Source: Sequoia sempervirens (lineage: Eukaryota; Streptophyta; Pinopsida; Cupressales; Cupressaceae). From it: a stretch of DNA of 64,000 nt. Where the stretch lies: assembly GCA_007258455.2 (NCBI GenBank), contig VDFB02262721.1, forward strand, positions 62,001-126,000. Reading direction: 5' to 3'. Each line of letters begins with the position of its first letter. Position 1 is the stretch's first letter. The position numbers and the translations under genes were made by a program. The notes under the pieces were generated by a model. It did no database searches. It worked only from the letters and a program-made list of their open reading frames with translations, and was not told the DNA's origin. This document shows, one piece after another, positions 21,690 through 33,137 of the stretch.

Positions 21690-23075
21690 GATCAAAATTA
21701 GCAAGCGAAGGACTCCATCAATAACCAGTGTTGTGCTCACAACCTTGGGACAATTGAGGAGGTTAAAACTGTATTTATTGGTAAAGTATGCACGTTAGAA
21801 GAAAAGACATGAATCATTGATGCTTTGCGGAAGTATCATGACGTGGTAGCATGGAGCTATGAATATTTAAAAACATATGATACCTCCATTATCACACACA
21901 CTATTCCTCTTAGACCAGATGTCTGACCATTCCGACAACGGTAGCATCCCACCAATGCATTGTTGGAGCCCATCATCTACAAGGAAGTGCAAAAGTTACT
22001 GTCAGCTAGAATCATCTTTCCAGTCAAGCACTCCACGTGGGTATCCAATTTGGTCCCGGTTAGGAAAAAGAACGAAGAAATTAGGTTGTGTGTGGATTTT
22101 CGCAATATGAATAGGGCTTCGGAGAAGGAAAACTATCCAGTTCCTTCATTGGATGAGGTATTGCAGATTGTTAATGGATCACAGATGATGTCCTTCCTCG
22201 ATGGATACTCTGGCTACAATCAAGTGATGGTGCAATATGAAGATCGGCACAAGACAGTGTTCACCACCAAGTGGGGAACCTTTGCCTACATGAGAATGCG
22301 ATTTGGGATCATTAACGTTGGTGCCACCTTCCAACATGCAATGGAAATAGCCTTCAAAGATATGATTGGAAAGTGCATAATCATCTACATGGATGATTTG
22401 ACCATGTTCTCAAAGAAGCGGAGTGACCATGTCTCTAATCTATGCAAAGTTTTTCAAAGGTGTAGAGAATTTGGGGTTTCTCTCAATCCGAAGAAATGCA
22501 TCTTCAGTGTTACTAAAGGGAAACTGCTTGGGCACGTTATTTCAAAACAAGGAATCTCTATAGATCTCAAGCGCATTCAGTCCCTCTTGAAAATCCAATT
22601 GTTGGGCAGCAAGAAAGAGCTGAAACCTTTCTTTGGAAAGACAAATTTCATCCGAAAATTTATTACAAGCTTTACCAAAATTGTCAAGCCGCTTAATGCA
22701 ATGTTGAAGCAGGATGCCAAAATTGAGTGGACCCCAGAAGCAAAGAAGACCTTTGAATAAATAAAGAAAGCTATTGCTAAGGCACCCATGCTCATTAGCC
22801 CTGATTATCTGAAGTCATTCTACATTTACTCATTTGCTTCAGATCATTCGTGTGCCAACATTTTAACCCAAAAGGTTGACGAAGGAAATGAGCACCTGAT
22901 TGCCTTCACGAGTGTGCCCTTGAAAGATGCTAAACTAAGGTATCACAATGTGGAAAAGCAAGCATACACTCTTGTCAGAGGAGTTAAGAAGTTCAGGCAT
23001 TACATGCTACAGAACAAGGTCTTTGCCATTGTACCGGATCCAGCAATGAAGACGTTGCTAATGCAAATGAGCTAG
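21690..23075 (+). pseudogene. pol: Reverse transcriptase with RT-linked RNase H
   Basis: A decayed N-terminal segment with stops (21690-21955) precedes a 266-codon open block. Motifs in order: SARIIFPVKHSTWVSNLVPV, IRLCVDFRNMNRAS, FLDGYSGYNQV, FGIINVGATFQHAM, IIYMDDLTMFS (catalytic YMDD intact), GVSLNPKKCIF, LGHVISKQGI, all typical of Ty3/gypsy RT. A TAA at about 22760 is followed by the linked RNase H (IYSFASDHSCANILTQ, KAYT-type AYTLVRGVKKFRHYM). The frame is the same as gag and protease, so a single gag-pol polyprotein is likely in the parent element. Confidence 0.9.
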
Positions 23076-23089
23076 GAGAATGAAGAGAA

Positions 23090-24482
23090 AAATGGGTCAC
23101 ACTGCTAGAAGAATATGACATGGAGATTTAGCTGATGAAATTGGTAAGAAGACAAGCCCTCACTTAGATGATACCTGAAACAACCGCTGAAGCAGGACCC
23201 AAGCTCATAGTTCAGCAATATCAGCTCGAGGACGTTTCCCTGGGGGAATGGTACGATGACATTATCCTCTACTTGTTGAACAACAAGTGCCCACCTCACT
23301 TGCAAGGATTTCAAAAGTGTGCCCTCAAATTGAAGAGAAGCAGTTACATGCTACAAGGATCCATCCTTTACAAAAGAAATCATGAGGGAGTGTACCTTCG
23401 GTGCCTCAGGGAAGAAGAAGTAACACACGTGCTGAAGGAATTCCATGATAAGTTTGGTACCAGACATGGCTTAGGTCCTTCTACTGCTCATCAAATCCTA
23501 TGAGAAAGTTACTATTGGCAGAAAATTTTCAAGGATGCTCATAACCATGTCTGCATGTGCCATGTTTTCCAGACCGCCGCCACCAAAGAAAGGAACGTTG
23601 TTGTCCTGCTGCAACCAGTCTTGGAGGTAAGACCGTTCGTGCAATGGGGTCTCGACTTCATTGGTCTGGTAAGCCTGCCATCTTCTGTGGGACACAGGTA
23701 CATTCTAATTGCCTCTGATTATTGTACTAGATGGAAAAAAGCTATTACTTGTAGGCAATGTACACCAGAGGTAGTTGTTAACTTTCTTGAAAGTTTTATT
23801 ATAAATCATTTTGGTTGCCCGTATGCGTTAATGTGTGATAATGGTCCAACCTTTGCTTCACTTAAATTCGCTAGTTGGGACTTTGATTACGGTATTGCCC
23901 TTAAATTTTCATCCAATTACTATCCTTGGGGAAATGGCCTGGCTAAATCTAAAACAAAAACCTGATTATTGTCATCAAAAAACTGCTTGATACAAATCCC
24001 AAGGACTAGCATACCCAACTTCGCTTCACCCTTTGGACAAACCGCACACACCACAAGGCTGCCTTAGGAGATTCCCCATTCCACCTCATCTATGGCCTAG
24101 AGCCTGTGTTCCTGATTCACCTAAAAATCCCCACCCTTCAATTCATCAATGCCTTTTTACGAAGAAGGGGATAGAAGAGAAGCTCACTTAGCTAAGCTGC
24201 TACAGTTAGAAGAAGTGTGTGATCGTGCCATTGAAAATTTTTCCAAACACCAGTGCGTAGTCAAAAGATGGTTTGATCGGCGAACCAAAGTCAAGGCCTT
24301 TAGAATTGTTGATCTAGTCTTATGCTGGGACAAGGCCCATGAGAAAAAGGGGGACATCACAAATTCAACAAGCTCTGGCTTGGCCCCTTTCAGATTGTTG
24401 AAATCCTTGGAGATAATGCTTTCTGCCTCAAGACCCTAACCAGTGAAGATGTCCTATTGCCCATCAACGGGCAACACCTGAA
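23090..24482 (+). pseudogene. Integrase, catalytically dead
   Basis: After a frameshift between 23075 and 23165 the integrase is in another frame. The zinc-binding part is EFHDKFGTRHGLGPSTAHQIL...YYWQKIFKDAHNHVCMCHVFQ; the last Cys of the HHCC set appears changed to Phe. The core has GLDFIG (first Asp), LMCDNGPTF (second Asp), and NYYPWGNGLAKS where the family has GLAES, so the third catalytic acid (Glu) is Lys. The tail has RWFDRRTKVKAFRIVDLVLCW and ends LLPINGQHLKHYF, the Athila/Tat type of C-terminus. Stops at about 23501 and 23963 are present. Confidence 0.88.
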
Positions 24483-25042
24483 GCATTACTTCCAAGCTTG
24501 AGTGCTCTTCTGAGCTGCTCATGTAAATACTTGTATATAGGTTAGTTTAGGTTGCTTTTGGTTTTCCTTTGTCTTTTTGCTTCATGTTTCTTTTGTTTTG
24601 CTTGTTTCCCAGCTAATTTTGTCTTGATGAGGGTGTCTCTTTGTTCCTAGTGTGGTGGTTGTGCTCGTTCAACGAACGGTTCACTTTGATGCCTGCTCTT
24701 AGTGTTCTTTGGATAATTATTCACTCTTAATCATTGGCCTCTGATTGGTACTATGGAGCAGTTTCCTTATTCGAACTCACGCTTGACTTAAAACTCAACC
24801 CTTTATCGAATCCTTTCACACTTATCTCAAATCCTGCACAAAATACACTAATGCCTCCGCGAAACTATATAATGGCTATTATGAAAGCAAGGCAAGCGAA
24901 AAATCTTAAATCTACTTCAATGACCATTGTGGTTCCAAGCCCACCATAAGCTTCAATGCTTACACAGTTGAATAAAATAAATAACATCAAAATAATATCA
25001 AAAGAAAGAACGAAAGAAGCGTTGAAAATAAAGCAATCGTGT

Positions 25043-25165
25043 GGGTGTGTGGACAACTCTACCAGGGCTATGGATGCCTGGCTGGCAGTAGAGAAATGTT
25101 TGTGGGATCACAACGACAACTCCATTGGGGCTATGGACACTTGACTGACAATGGGACAATGTCCA
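25043..25165. repeat. Imperfect tandem duplication in 3' non-coding region
   Basis: Two units share GACAACTC(T/C)A(C/T)...GGGCTATGGA followed by TGACTG/TGGCTGGCA-like text, at about 65-bp spacing. Structural role unknown. Confidence 0.5.
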
Positions 25166-25233
25166 AGTTACTTTTTGAGTTAGATGATCAATGTAGCTTG
25201 TTTGGCCGGATTAGGAACTGTTGGTTATAGTCT

Positions 25234-25250
25234 GAAGGAGGGGAAATGAA
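25234..25250 (+). promoter_or_regulatory. Polypurine tract, displaced from the 3' LTR
   Basis: GAAGGAGGGGAAATGAA is the only strong purine run near the 3' LTR. A plus-strand primer normally abuts the LTR, but here 186 bp separate it from the TGTTG start. The sequence directly before the LTR is not purine-rich. Confidence 0.5.
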
Positions 25251-25949
25251 TTCACTATTCACACACACTTTTGAGACACTCTCGTGATCTGATTCAATTA
25301 AGGTTTTCATTCTCTCTTAAGCCTTTTAGTTCACCTTTGGAAACAGGCTTCTGGTCTGCGAAACCAAATATTATAGGTTTTGAATGAACACTTATCCTTA
25401 GAACACTCAGGAGCATTCTCCAGCAAATTCGCCATTTGTTGTGCCTTTAGCACACACATCTTGTTTGGAATGGGGACCCTCTTTCTGTTTTCCTTGTCAG
25501 GTCACTTTTGTCGCCGCCTCATTTTACGTGTCCCCTATTTTGTGTCCTAAATGGTCAATGAGTCTCGAGGAAATCATCTTGAAGCGACCATGCTTTCCCC
25601 CCTCAATTTTTCAAGGCTTTAGGCCTTCGCAAAACTCCCTTGGTCATTTGCCTTCACCCTTTTGAACTGGGGTCCTTGGAGCCTGGAGGGTCCGCCCTCT
25701 TGGGTTACCCCATGCGGATTTCCTTCATTCCACGGCCATTTCAAACAGCCTTCACCTGGCGACCTTCCGACGCTCAGACCCCGCCTTGCTGAATGTTGTT
25801 TTCATTGCTAAACATTTGAACGACCAATTGTTGGCTGCCATTTTCCCATTGGACTCTGCCCTTCCCACGATCGTTTTCAAAATGATTATTCACCAACTTC
25901 AAATGTTGTCGTACAGACATTAATGAAGGGAATTTAATGCGCTATTTTT

Positions 25950-25959
25950 CTATAAATAG
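25950..25959 (+). promoter_or_regulatory. TATA box P1 in 3' LTR
   Basis: CTATAAATAG, equivalent to 10553-10562. The splice donor downstream is decayed to GGTAGGG in this copy. Confidence 0.55.
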
Positions 25960-27850
25960 CTCAATTTGAGCTGTCATTTTCATCTTGTCAGTTGTTTAGA
26001 AGTGAGTCAAATCCCTTTGCAAATGTCATCATTGCGCCCGCCAAGCCCCGTTGCCAATTCAAAGTGTTGTCCATTGTTTGATCGACCTTCTTCATCGGCT
26101 TTTAGAGGTAGGGTTTCCATCCGCGAGCCATGTATTACGTTTTCTTTGATTTCTAAAAAGTTGCTAAATCTAAAGGGAAGAAAACTTGAAATTAACTAAA
26201 TTAAACCAAGGAGCAAAAAACCCACCTCTTAGAATTTCAAAATATGTTGAAAATCCTTCGCGGGCCACGTGCGGAACCCAACCCCGTCGTGGTTGTTCTT
26301 GAACCAGAGCATTTGTGCTCTGCGGGTCTGCACCCATACCTCTATCGTCGTCATTTATTGAAATCACGTTTAAAATTGAAAAGGAAAACGACCCCATCAA
26401 GTCTGCCCCGGCGAGAAGCTCCCTCCGCTCGACCACCTTAAACATGGTTCAGAATCCCTAAGCATAAACAAAGTGATCCATCGACCCTTTCAGGTCCGGC
26501 TTCATGGGATTCCGCCTCCGGAGCACCCTTCAAGCTTCATCGTTCCAAATGACTCTCCAACCATGACCTCCCGATGTGCGGACCCTGCCCCGTTGATCGC
26601 CCACTAAATTCCAACTTTTCCAAAATCTCCAAGTCTTGGTCAATTGCGAGCTTAGCCCTGCGGACTTCAACTTTTAGAATTTGGTCTAGGTTTCGTCATT
26701 TCAAACGACTTTCGCAGCCCGTCTTCCCGCTTGGTGGACTCCGCCCTCGTCTTCGCCATCCAAGTCAAAGAGTAACAATTTAAGAAGGTGGATCATTCTT
26801 CGTGGACTTTCACTCCCCTTTCGTTGATTCATGAATGGCTACCCAAAACCGCAAAACCCTATCACCCTTCCGGCAATTGGGTCTCGACCTTGTCAATGTC
26901 GTACAATACTCCTGTACTGAAAATTGTTAAGTGGTGTTTTAACGGACCTCGCCCCATGGACTTCCATCTGCGGGTCATCGTGGTCTTTTGTCGTGTCGAA
27001 CAACCTTTGCATATCAACCTTCCTCACTATGGGTTCTGAGCCCACCACTTCCATTTGAGCCCAAGGAGCCAAAATATTCAAATGTTAAGCCTTATGCGGA
27101 CCATCTCCTCCAGGTCACCGTTGGTGGAGCTCCGTCCTGGACCCGTTGTTCCCAAACGGAAAATGATTATCGTCGGCCCGTTGCACAGGACCCAACCTAT
27201 CATCTCTGTTGGACTGTCTGATGATAAGCAAATGATGCCTTGAGCCCTTCGCGAACTTGATGTTGTGGGTTTCTCCTATCAGACTGCCATTTAACCTTTG
27301 CTGTTCCAAACAAATGTGACCTAACGTCTCCCTGCGTCATCTGACCCGAAAAGTTTGAGCTCAAAATGAACTACGATACCACCCCTTGAAGTTGTGGGTC
27401 CCGCATGGCAGAACGTTGCCTTGCCAGTGTCATTTCAACGGTAGACCCCAAACAGTCGGGCAACCTACTACACCCGCATGCCTGAAAAATGACCTTAATT
27501 CCTCCAAACTTCAAAATGATCTCGACCTACATGCCAAAATGGTTCCTCCTCCTCAGTGGACCCCACACAATGACCAAATCCTAAGGCGAGTTGGGACAGG
27601 CGGGCTGTCGTGCCCTAATTGTCGTCCCTCCTGTAGTTGCTTTAGAACAACCATTAGCCCAGGGAAGTCTGCACCCCTGGGCCCGAATTGTGGTAACGCC
27701 CTCTTGTGAAAGGTTAACATCAATCTGAAAGAGATGTTAGGATATCTAAGTGATGAATTATCTAATTTAGCATTGTTTCGTAGGATTTTGGCTAATTTTC
27801 CCATGTTTTCATACTTGAATGTGCTTACTGCTCTCTCACCCGTAGGATAT

Positions 27851-29258
27851 ATGGAACTAGGTGCAGGACCTTCGAAGGCGGCTGTGGAGAAAGACAAGGG
27901 AAAGAAGTTAGCCAAAGTACCTTGGGGAAAAGAGGATAAAGATCAAATGAAGTACAAGTTCCAAGGGGAACCCCTCAACTCCAAGGTCACCACAACTTGG
28001 AAGGAGGTCTCAGATACAAATATCGGGCACATAGATATTGATGAATTCAAACAAAGGGTCTAGATCAACCCCACAATAGAAAATGCGAGAAATATTAGAA
28101 GCAGTGGGTTGGCCAAGGTTGTTGGTTTCTCACCCACTCTCGTTGCTCTCAAGCTTGTAATGGCCTACAGGGAGGCATATCAACCAGAGTCTAGAACAAT
28201 AGTGGATAGAGATGGGAATGTTTTGGTTGATTTGTCTGCCAAATCAATAGGGAAGGATTTTTATATTCCCACATTCGAGGAGATGGAGGAAGCCTACAAG
28301 GAAATGCCAAGGAGATGTGGGATTCAAACCCCCTCAAGTGCAAAAAGATAATCAATCAATATTGGTTAAAATAAAAGAGGGGCAGTGCAGCTAAAGTACC
28401 CCAGGAGCTCTTTCGAAGTGACTTCTATGAGGATTACCATGACTTGGTAACCCTATTGAGAAAAGTAATGGGCCTTCCAAATGCTGCCTACTTCAAGGAA
28501 TGGATGTTATACTTTGTGGAAGAGATCCTTCGAGGCAAAACCAAATTCTACTGGGCAGGAATAATTAGTAATTGCTTGCACGAGAAATTTGTGGTTGTGA
28601 AGAAGACTTCACGATTCTACATGACTTCATACCTTGTCTATTTACTAGCTGACCAGACACAATACAAAGGCTTGTTTAGGGCTCAGATGAGGCTCTAGGT
28701 AGGGAATTAAAGGTCTATGACATGTACCCTTAGCTTCAATATAAGAATTTCAAGAGGGATTATTGCAAAGTCAATGACGCTTTTATAGGTCATATTATCA
28801 GATTGCTCGGGGGTGACTTCAAAAGAAGATTCTCCCATAGTGCCAATGCTTACATCCACCAGTTCGGCTTCTTGTTTATACAGCTCCCTAAATTAACATA
28901 CATCTGAGCTGAAGGTTTCTCAAAGAAACCATACAAGTTGCCTCGATACCCAAATGACTAGATAATATTGCTAGAACTCTCTCGGCAGCTACAACGTGCA
29001 CATGCCCTCCTAAGCAACAAACATAAGGCGGGGATTCCCTATCCCCTCTCCTTCAGACAAGGGATGTATGAAATCCACACATCCCAATGTGCAAAAAATT
29101 CAGATAAGGAACTTGTGGAATACCACCTGGAGCTCTATATTTCCCGGTTGTGGATGGACCCCTATGGCAAACTCAGAAAGATGGTTGCAGTTGAACAAAC
29201 CCATATGCATGATGTTGAGGAATTTTGGGACAACTGCAAGGACAACAAAGAAGTGTGA
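27851..29258 (+). pseudogene. U3 ORF-A (3' LTR copy), unknown protein
   Basis: Starts MELGAGPSKAAVEKDKGKK and ends with TGA at 29256-29258, directly before the ATG of ORF-B. Without its small indels it would encode about 470 residues. It contains the segment deleted in the other LTR (RRFSHSANAYIHQFGFLFI, LPRYPND, LSRQLQRAHALLS, YHLELYISRLWMDPYGKL). Stops lie at about 28062, 28728, 28905 and 28959, and a 1-bp deletion near 28305 and other frame changes break it. The same protein in the 5' LTR has different breaks, so both come from a coding ancestor. No family confirmed. Confidence 0.55.
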
Positions 29259-29729
29259 ATGAGGCACTACATGCGTATGACCGCGTGCTTTTTCAAGAAG
29301 GTTAACTTGTTCCCTGTACCAGATCAAGTGGTGGAGGATGAAAATACAGTGATTGATCCTCAGTATGGTGCGGTTGTAAATATCTTGTTGCCGCTAATTG
29401 AATGGAATGAAGAAGAGGTCAATGACCTCAACATTCTAAAAAATCCAATCGAGGCAAGAACCAAAGAATGGATTGACGAGAAGATCGCCCAGTTGAAGCT
29501 ACAAGGAGTTACCCTGACATATGGGGAACTTGAAGATGAACCTGCAAGCGAAACCAACAGTGGGACAGTTGTTGCCCCATCTGAAGAAACTTCAAAATCT
29601 CCTCCAGCCACTAGGTCGAGGAAGAGGAAAGAAATTACTGAGAGTCAGCCCAAGCATAAGGTATATGCAAGAAAGGCTATGGAAGGAGAACCTTCCAAGA
29701 AATTGAAGAAATCAGGTAGTTTCACATAA
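29259..29729 (+). CDS. U3 ORF-B (3' LTR copy), intact 156-aa frame
   Basis: Begins MRHYMRMTACFFKKVNLF and runs without a stop to TAA at 29727-29729. It is exactly as long as the 5' LTR counterpart (471 bp). A mixed alpha/beta-looking first half (LPLIEWNEEEVNDLNIL, ARTKEWIDEKIAQLKLQG, LTYGELEDEP) is followed by a Ser/Thr/Pro-rich linker and the basic cluster RSRKRKEI, which could direct it to the nucleus. ATG follows the TGA of ORF-A with no spacer, and TAA precedes the ATG of ORF-C with no spacer. It could be a separate protein or the middle part of one protein made by stop readthrough. Confidence 0.5.
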   Translation: MRHYMRMTACFFKKVNLFPVPDQVVEDENTVIDPQYGAVVNILLPLIEWNEEEVNDLNILKNPIEARTKEWIDEKIAQLKLQGVTLTYGELEDEPASETNSGTVVAPSEETSKSPPATRSRKRKEITESQPKHKVYARKAMEGEPSKKLKKSGSFT

Positions 29730-32074
29730 ATGCTTACCATCCAGGAGGACCTGCTCCGTGAAGGAGAGGAGCTAGAGGCCGAGCAACCAAAATCCCCACC
29801 TGCTGCCTCTACTCTCGTAGTTACCACTGTTGTTGCCCCGCTGCTTGCTTCTCAGGTAGTAGTTGCTACTTCTCCACCCACAGTGGATATCTCAGTCCAC
29901 CTTGCTTCCACCCCACCTACTATGCAAGTAATGATAATAGACTCCTCCTCTACCACTGCCTTTCCGCTCTCCTCTTCCTCCATGTCTCTGTCAACATCTC
30001 TTTCGCTAGCTACAAAAACTATGCCAATGCTCGCTCTTTCACTCCTAGAGGCCTTCACTCACCACATGCAAAATATCCTGATGGAGTTGTTTGGGGTATT
30101 AACGAACCTAGCCATACAAGCTTCCTTGGCACAGTTTGTTGCAAATCTCCCCACTCCTCCTCCTCTAATTGAGCCACCAGAAATGAAAGAAATGATGGAA
30201 ATATCAAAAGAATTGGAGTGGCAAGAAAGATAAGCAACGAAAGAAATGGAAGAGGAGGCAGATGATTACCATGAGCACCCTGAGTACCAACACCTAGTAA
30301 TTGATAAAGTGGTGTGTGAAGGAGAGGAGGAAGAAACACAGTCATCTAAGGAAGACATTGAGGAGCCGAGTACCAAATATATTGTAGAAACTTTTGACCT
30401 GGACCTCGAAGAGGAGTTGGCTTAGCAACTGAAGAATGTAGGAGAAGAGGTAGAGAGGCAACCTTCTGATGAAGAGAAGAACACAGTAGAGGAAATGAAG
30501 GAAGACACTGGGCCTCCAACTGGGGAACAAAATAAGAGCCTCGAGCATGATAAAGAGATGCCTCTTTCTGAGAAGCAAGAAGAAAAGGAAAAGGAAGAAC
30601 AAGAAGAAGATAAGCCTGAGGAAGAGGTTGAAACTAGGAAAAGCCCATAAATAGAACACCATGAAGAACACGGGCATGACATAGAAGAAGAAGAGAAAGC
30701 CAACAAAGGGGAGGATAGCCCCAAGGAACATGCAGTTATCGAATCCCCATGAAAAGAAACTGTTTTCATCCAAGATTCTGATGAGGAAGAAGGAGAAAGG
30801 ATGGAACAAGAGGCTCTAGGCGACAAAGAAATTGAAATACAACACGCCCGCAAAGAAGAAGGTGATCATGAATCACCAAAAGGAGAATATCAGATGCTTG
30901 AATGGCTTGAGAAATAGCTGGAAAAAAAAACCCAACCCTAAAGGATCTGAGGGCAAGGCTAGAGGCCATCTTGGCTCAATCCCAAATAAGCACGAAGAAA
31001 GAGAAGAAGCCAAAGGTCATATCTTAGCTGACAATGGATGTATCCATATCCAGAACCATACAAATAGCCACTCCAGTTGTGGGAGAAGAAGGGGTAAGCT
31101 ACAACGTCTCCACCCTCGATTTGGGAACAACTACAAGGGAACAAAAGATTGACCATCTCTAAGGATTCGTTGCCACCATTATGCACCAAATGCAAAAAGA
31201 TAAGGTTTCCAAGGAGGAGTTGAAAGCACAAGTGGCTAGCCTAACAACATAGATCCAACAATGGTCATTAGTCGAAGAGCTCCCTACCACATCTTCGGCC
31301 TCGCTGCAATTGTTGTCCAAGGATCACATTGATCAGTTGGAGAAAATAAAGAATTGGACGAAGGCTACTGAGGATTGGTTCGAGCAAGTCCTCTACAACG
31401 GAAATATGGGCATAGGTCGTGCTGTCATGAAAGACAACAAGTTCCCAGAGGTGCAAAAGATACTTGAGGGAATAAGGAATTTTTGTACTAACTTCCCCAA
31501 GCTATACAAGATTATGTATCCCAAGCTTGAGGCCATTCTCAAGATACATGATAAATCCTGGGAGAAGGAACTTGCCTTAGTAGAGGGTGACCATTGGCTC
31601 GTAGAGACATGGAAGTTGGGCTTGGAACACCAAAAGAAAGTGTTGGAACGAGTGCTCCATGAGGTGAAGCTGGATATTGACTGGGTCAAAGACATCAAGG
31701 CATCCTATGAAGAATATTTGAGGTTGATGACATATTTTGTTGTGCTCGCCGTCAAGTTGGATCTGGAAAAGATAAAGTGGTACTTCCATAAGAAGATGGA
31801 AAATGGAACCACAGATGTCGTGATGTCAGATTTCTTAGGTTTTGTTGCACGTTCCTTTGCTCAATCCGAGCAAGTAATAAAGAATACACAGAAATGTGAC
31901 AGAGACTGGGATGAAATTACAAGAAAATCAAGGAAATTAAATTTCCAAGTGATCCATTCAGACATATTGGAGTGGAACAAGCTCCAGGCGTTGATTATAA
32001 AGTTTGTGGAATACGCCACTGTGAAGAAAATTGAAGGCAATCCCGTAATTGATGTTGAGTTCCTCACCAAGTAG
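29730..32074 (+). pseudogene. U3 ORF-C (3' LTR copy), acidic coiled-coil protein
   Basis: Starts MLTIQEDLLREGEELEAEQ and ends LTK followed by TAG (32072-32074), about 780 codons. Order: Ala/Thr/Ser-rich stretch, Glu-rich acidic stretch 30180-30720, then a long open C-terminal block 31310-32074 of helical character (IDQLEKIKNWTKATEDWFEQ, VQKILEGIRNFCTNF, SWEKELALVEGDHWLVETW). Stops near 30230, 30424, 30650, 30752, 30916, 31026, 31161 and 31250 are not in the 5' copy, and vice versa. The length and helix-rich nature hint at a structural or particle-associated role, but nothing specific is visible. Confidence 0.55.
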
Positions 32075-32242
32075 CTGCAGCAAAAGGAAATCAGCTAGAA
32101 GACAAAAAAGCTACAGTGTTGCTCACTAGATGACAAAATAGGCTAAATGACAAGGATGTAATTTTAAATTGTAATATATTTGGGGGTAGGTGAAACCCTA
32201 ATTTGTAGTGAATCTTGGCCATTCATTTTTCTTTTTGGACAC

Positions 32243-32252
32243 TATAAATAGG
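32243..32252 (+). promoter_or_regulatory. TATA box P2 in 3' LTR
   Basis: TATAAATAGG equivalent to 16611-16620, with conserved flanks (GGACAC before, GGGGTCTCCT after). Confidence 0.6.
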
Positions 32253-33137
32253 GGGGTCTCCTCTCATTTTCAAGAGAGAGTTGAGTTGTTGTAATGACAT
32301 GCTACTAGAATTTTAATGGAAATTCATTGACTTTGGTGGATTCTTGAGTTCCTTTGCATGTTTCATGATTCTTCTTCTCTTAGTTAGAGAATTTGAGTAG
32401 ATTAATTTTGTTTTTCTTTATGTTTTAGCTTGGTTTAGTAGATAGATTAATGTTTTTCATTGATATTGAAGAATTTTGTTGTGTGTTGGCAACCTTCCTT
32501 GTCCATACTTTTTGTTGTTTATTGATGTTAAATAGTTGTGTAAAGTTAGTCTGGGCATAAATTGAAAGTTGCACTAAATTTCTACCTTTTATTCATGTTT
32601 ATGGTGAATGAATGGTTGAATATCTGTAGTCCTTAGAAGCTTGCATTAGTTTCACTATACTATGAAGTAATCTGGTTAAGTGGAACTTAGTTTTGGAAGG
32701 CTATCCGCAGTAGGGTCCTCCATTGTCACTGTTCATTGCTAGTTTTAGGTCTAGGAACTTCCTCTCTTCCCTTCCCTTTTTCCTTTTTTTATAAGTGACT
32801 TTTAACAAGGTTCATTTCACATTGTAGAGCCAAATCTAAAGCTGAAATAGGAGTTTTAGACTGTTGTTTGAACCTACAACAATCGTGTATCAATTTTCCC
32901 ATCTTAAGAACTCCCTTGGAAGATCTGATTCTCCTGCAACTTAACTCTATAAGTCTACCCTATGATTACCAACAAAATCACATCAAAACCACTGAGACAT
33001 TCCAATTAAGTCATGACTTGACACCTGAGAGACATTGGGGTGATTTTCAGCAACTTGTTGTTGGAGATTATCTTTCAAGAGAGGTAGTGCACCTATGCAC
33101 TGCCTGTGTTGAGAAAGTGCTAAAACACCCATCAACA

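Larger units (their letters stand above)
24483..25436 (+). other. 3' non-coding region of the LTR element
   Basis: T-rich untranslated stretch between integrase and 3' LTR, as is common in Tat/Athila elements. Short frames (62-71 codons) show no motifs. It contains a 2-unit repeat at 25043-25165 and a polypurine tract at 25234-25250. Confidence 0.6.
10040..33137 (+). mobile_element. Giant Tat-like Ty3/gypsy LTR retrotransposon, 23.1 kb
   Basis: A complete but dead LTR retrotransposon with 7,461-bp and 7,701-bp LTRs around an internal region of about 7.9 kb. Boundaries are TGTTG at 10040 and CAACA at 33137, flanked by CATAG on both sides. The host LINE reads through once the element is removed. 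Internal order is gag, aspartic protease, a plant-type second RNase H, RT, RT-linked RNase H, and integrase with the C-terminal LP.NG..LKHYF ending seen in Athila/Tat elements. Tat elements are known for a second RNase H, so I place it in that lineage by inference. The order with RNase H before RT, the size of the LTRs and the coding content of the LTRs are unusual. No clear primer-binding site was found after the 5' LTR. Confidence 0.92.
25437..33137 (+). repeat. 3' LTR (7,701 bp)
   Basis: Begins TGTTGTGCC at 25437 and ends CATCAACA at 33137, followed by CATAG. It carries the same parts as the 5' LTR: P1 (25950), remains of the intron, ORFs A-C (27851-32074), P2 (32243), R/U5. It keeps about 281 bp of ORF-A missing from the 5' LTR and so is the better template for reading the cassette. 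Confidence 0.92.
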
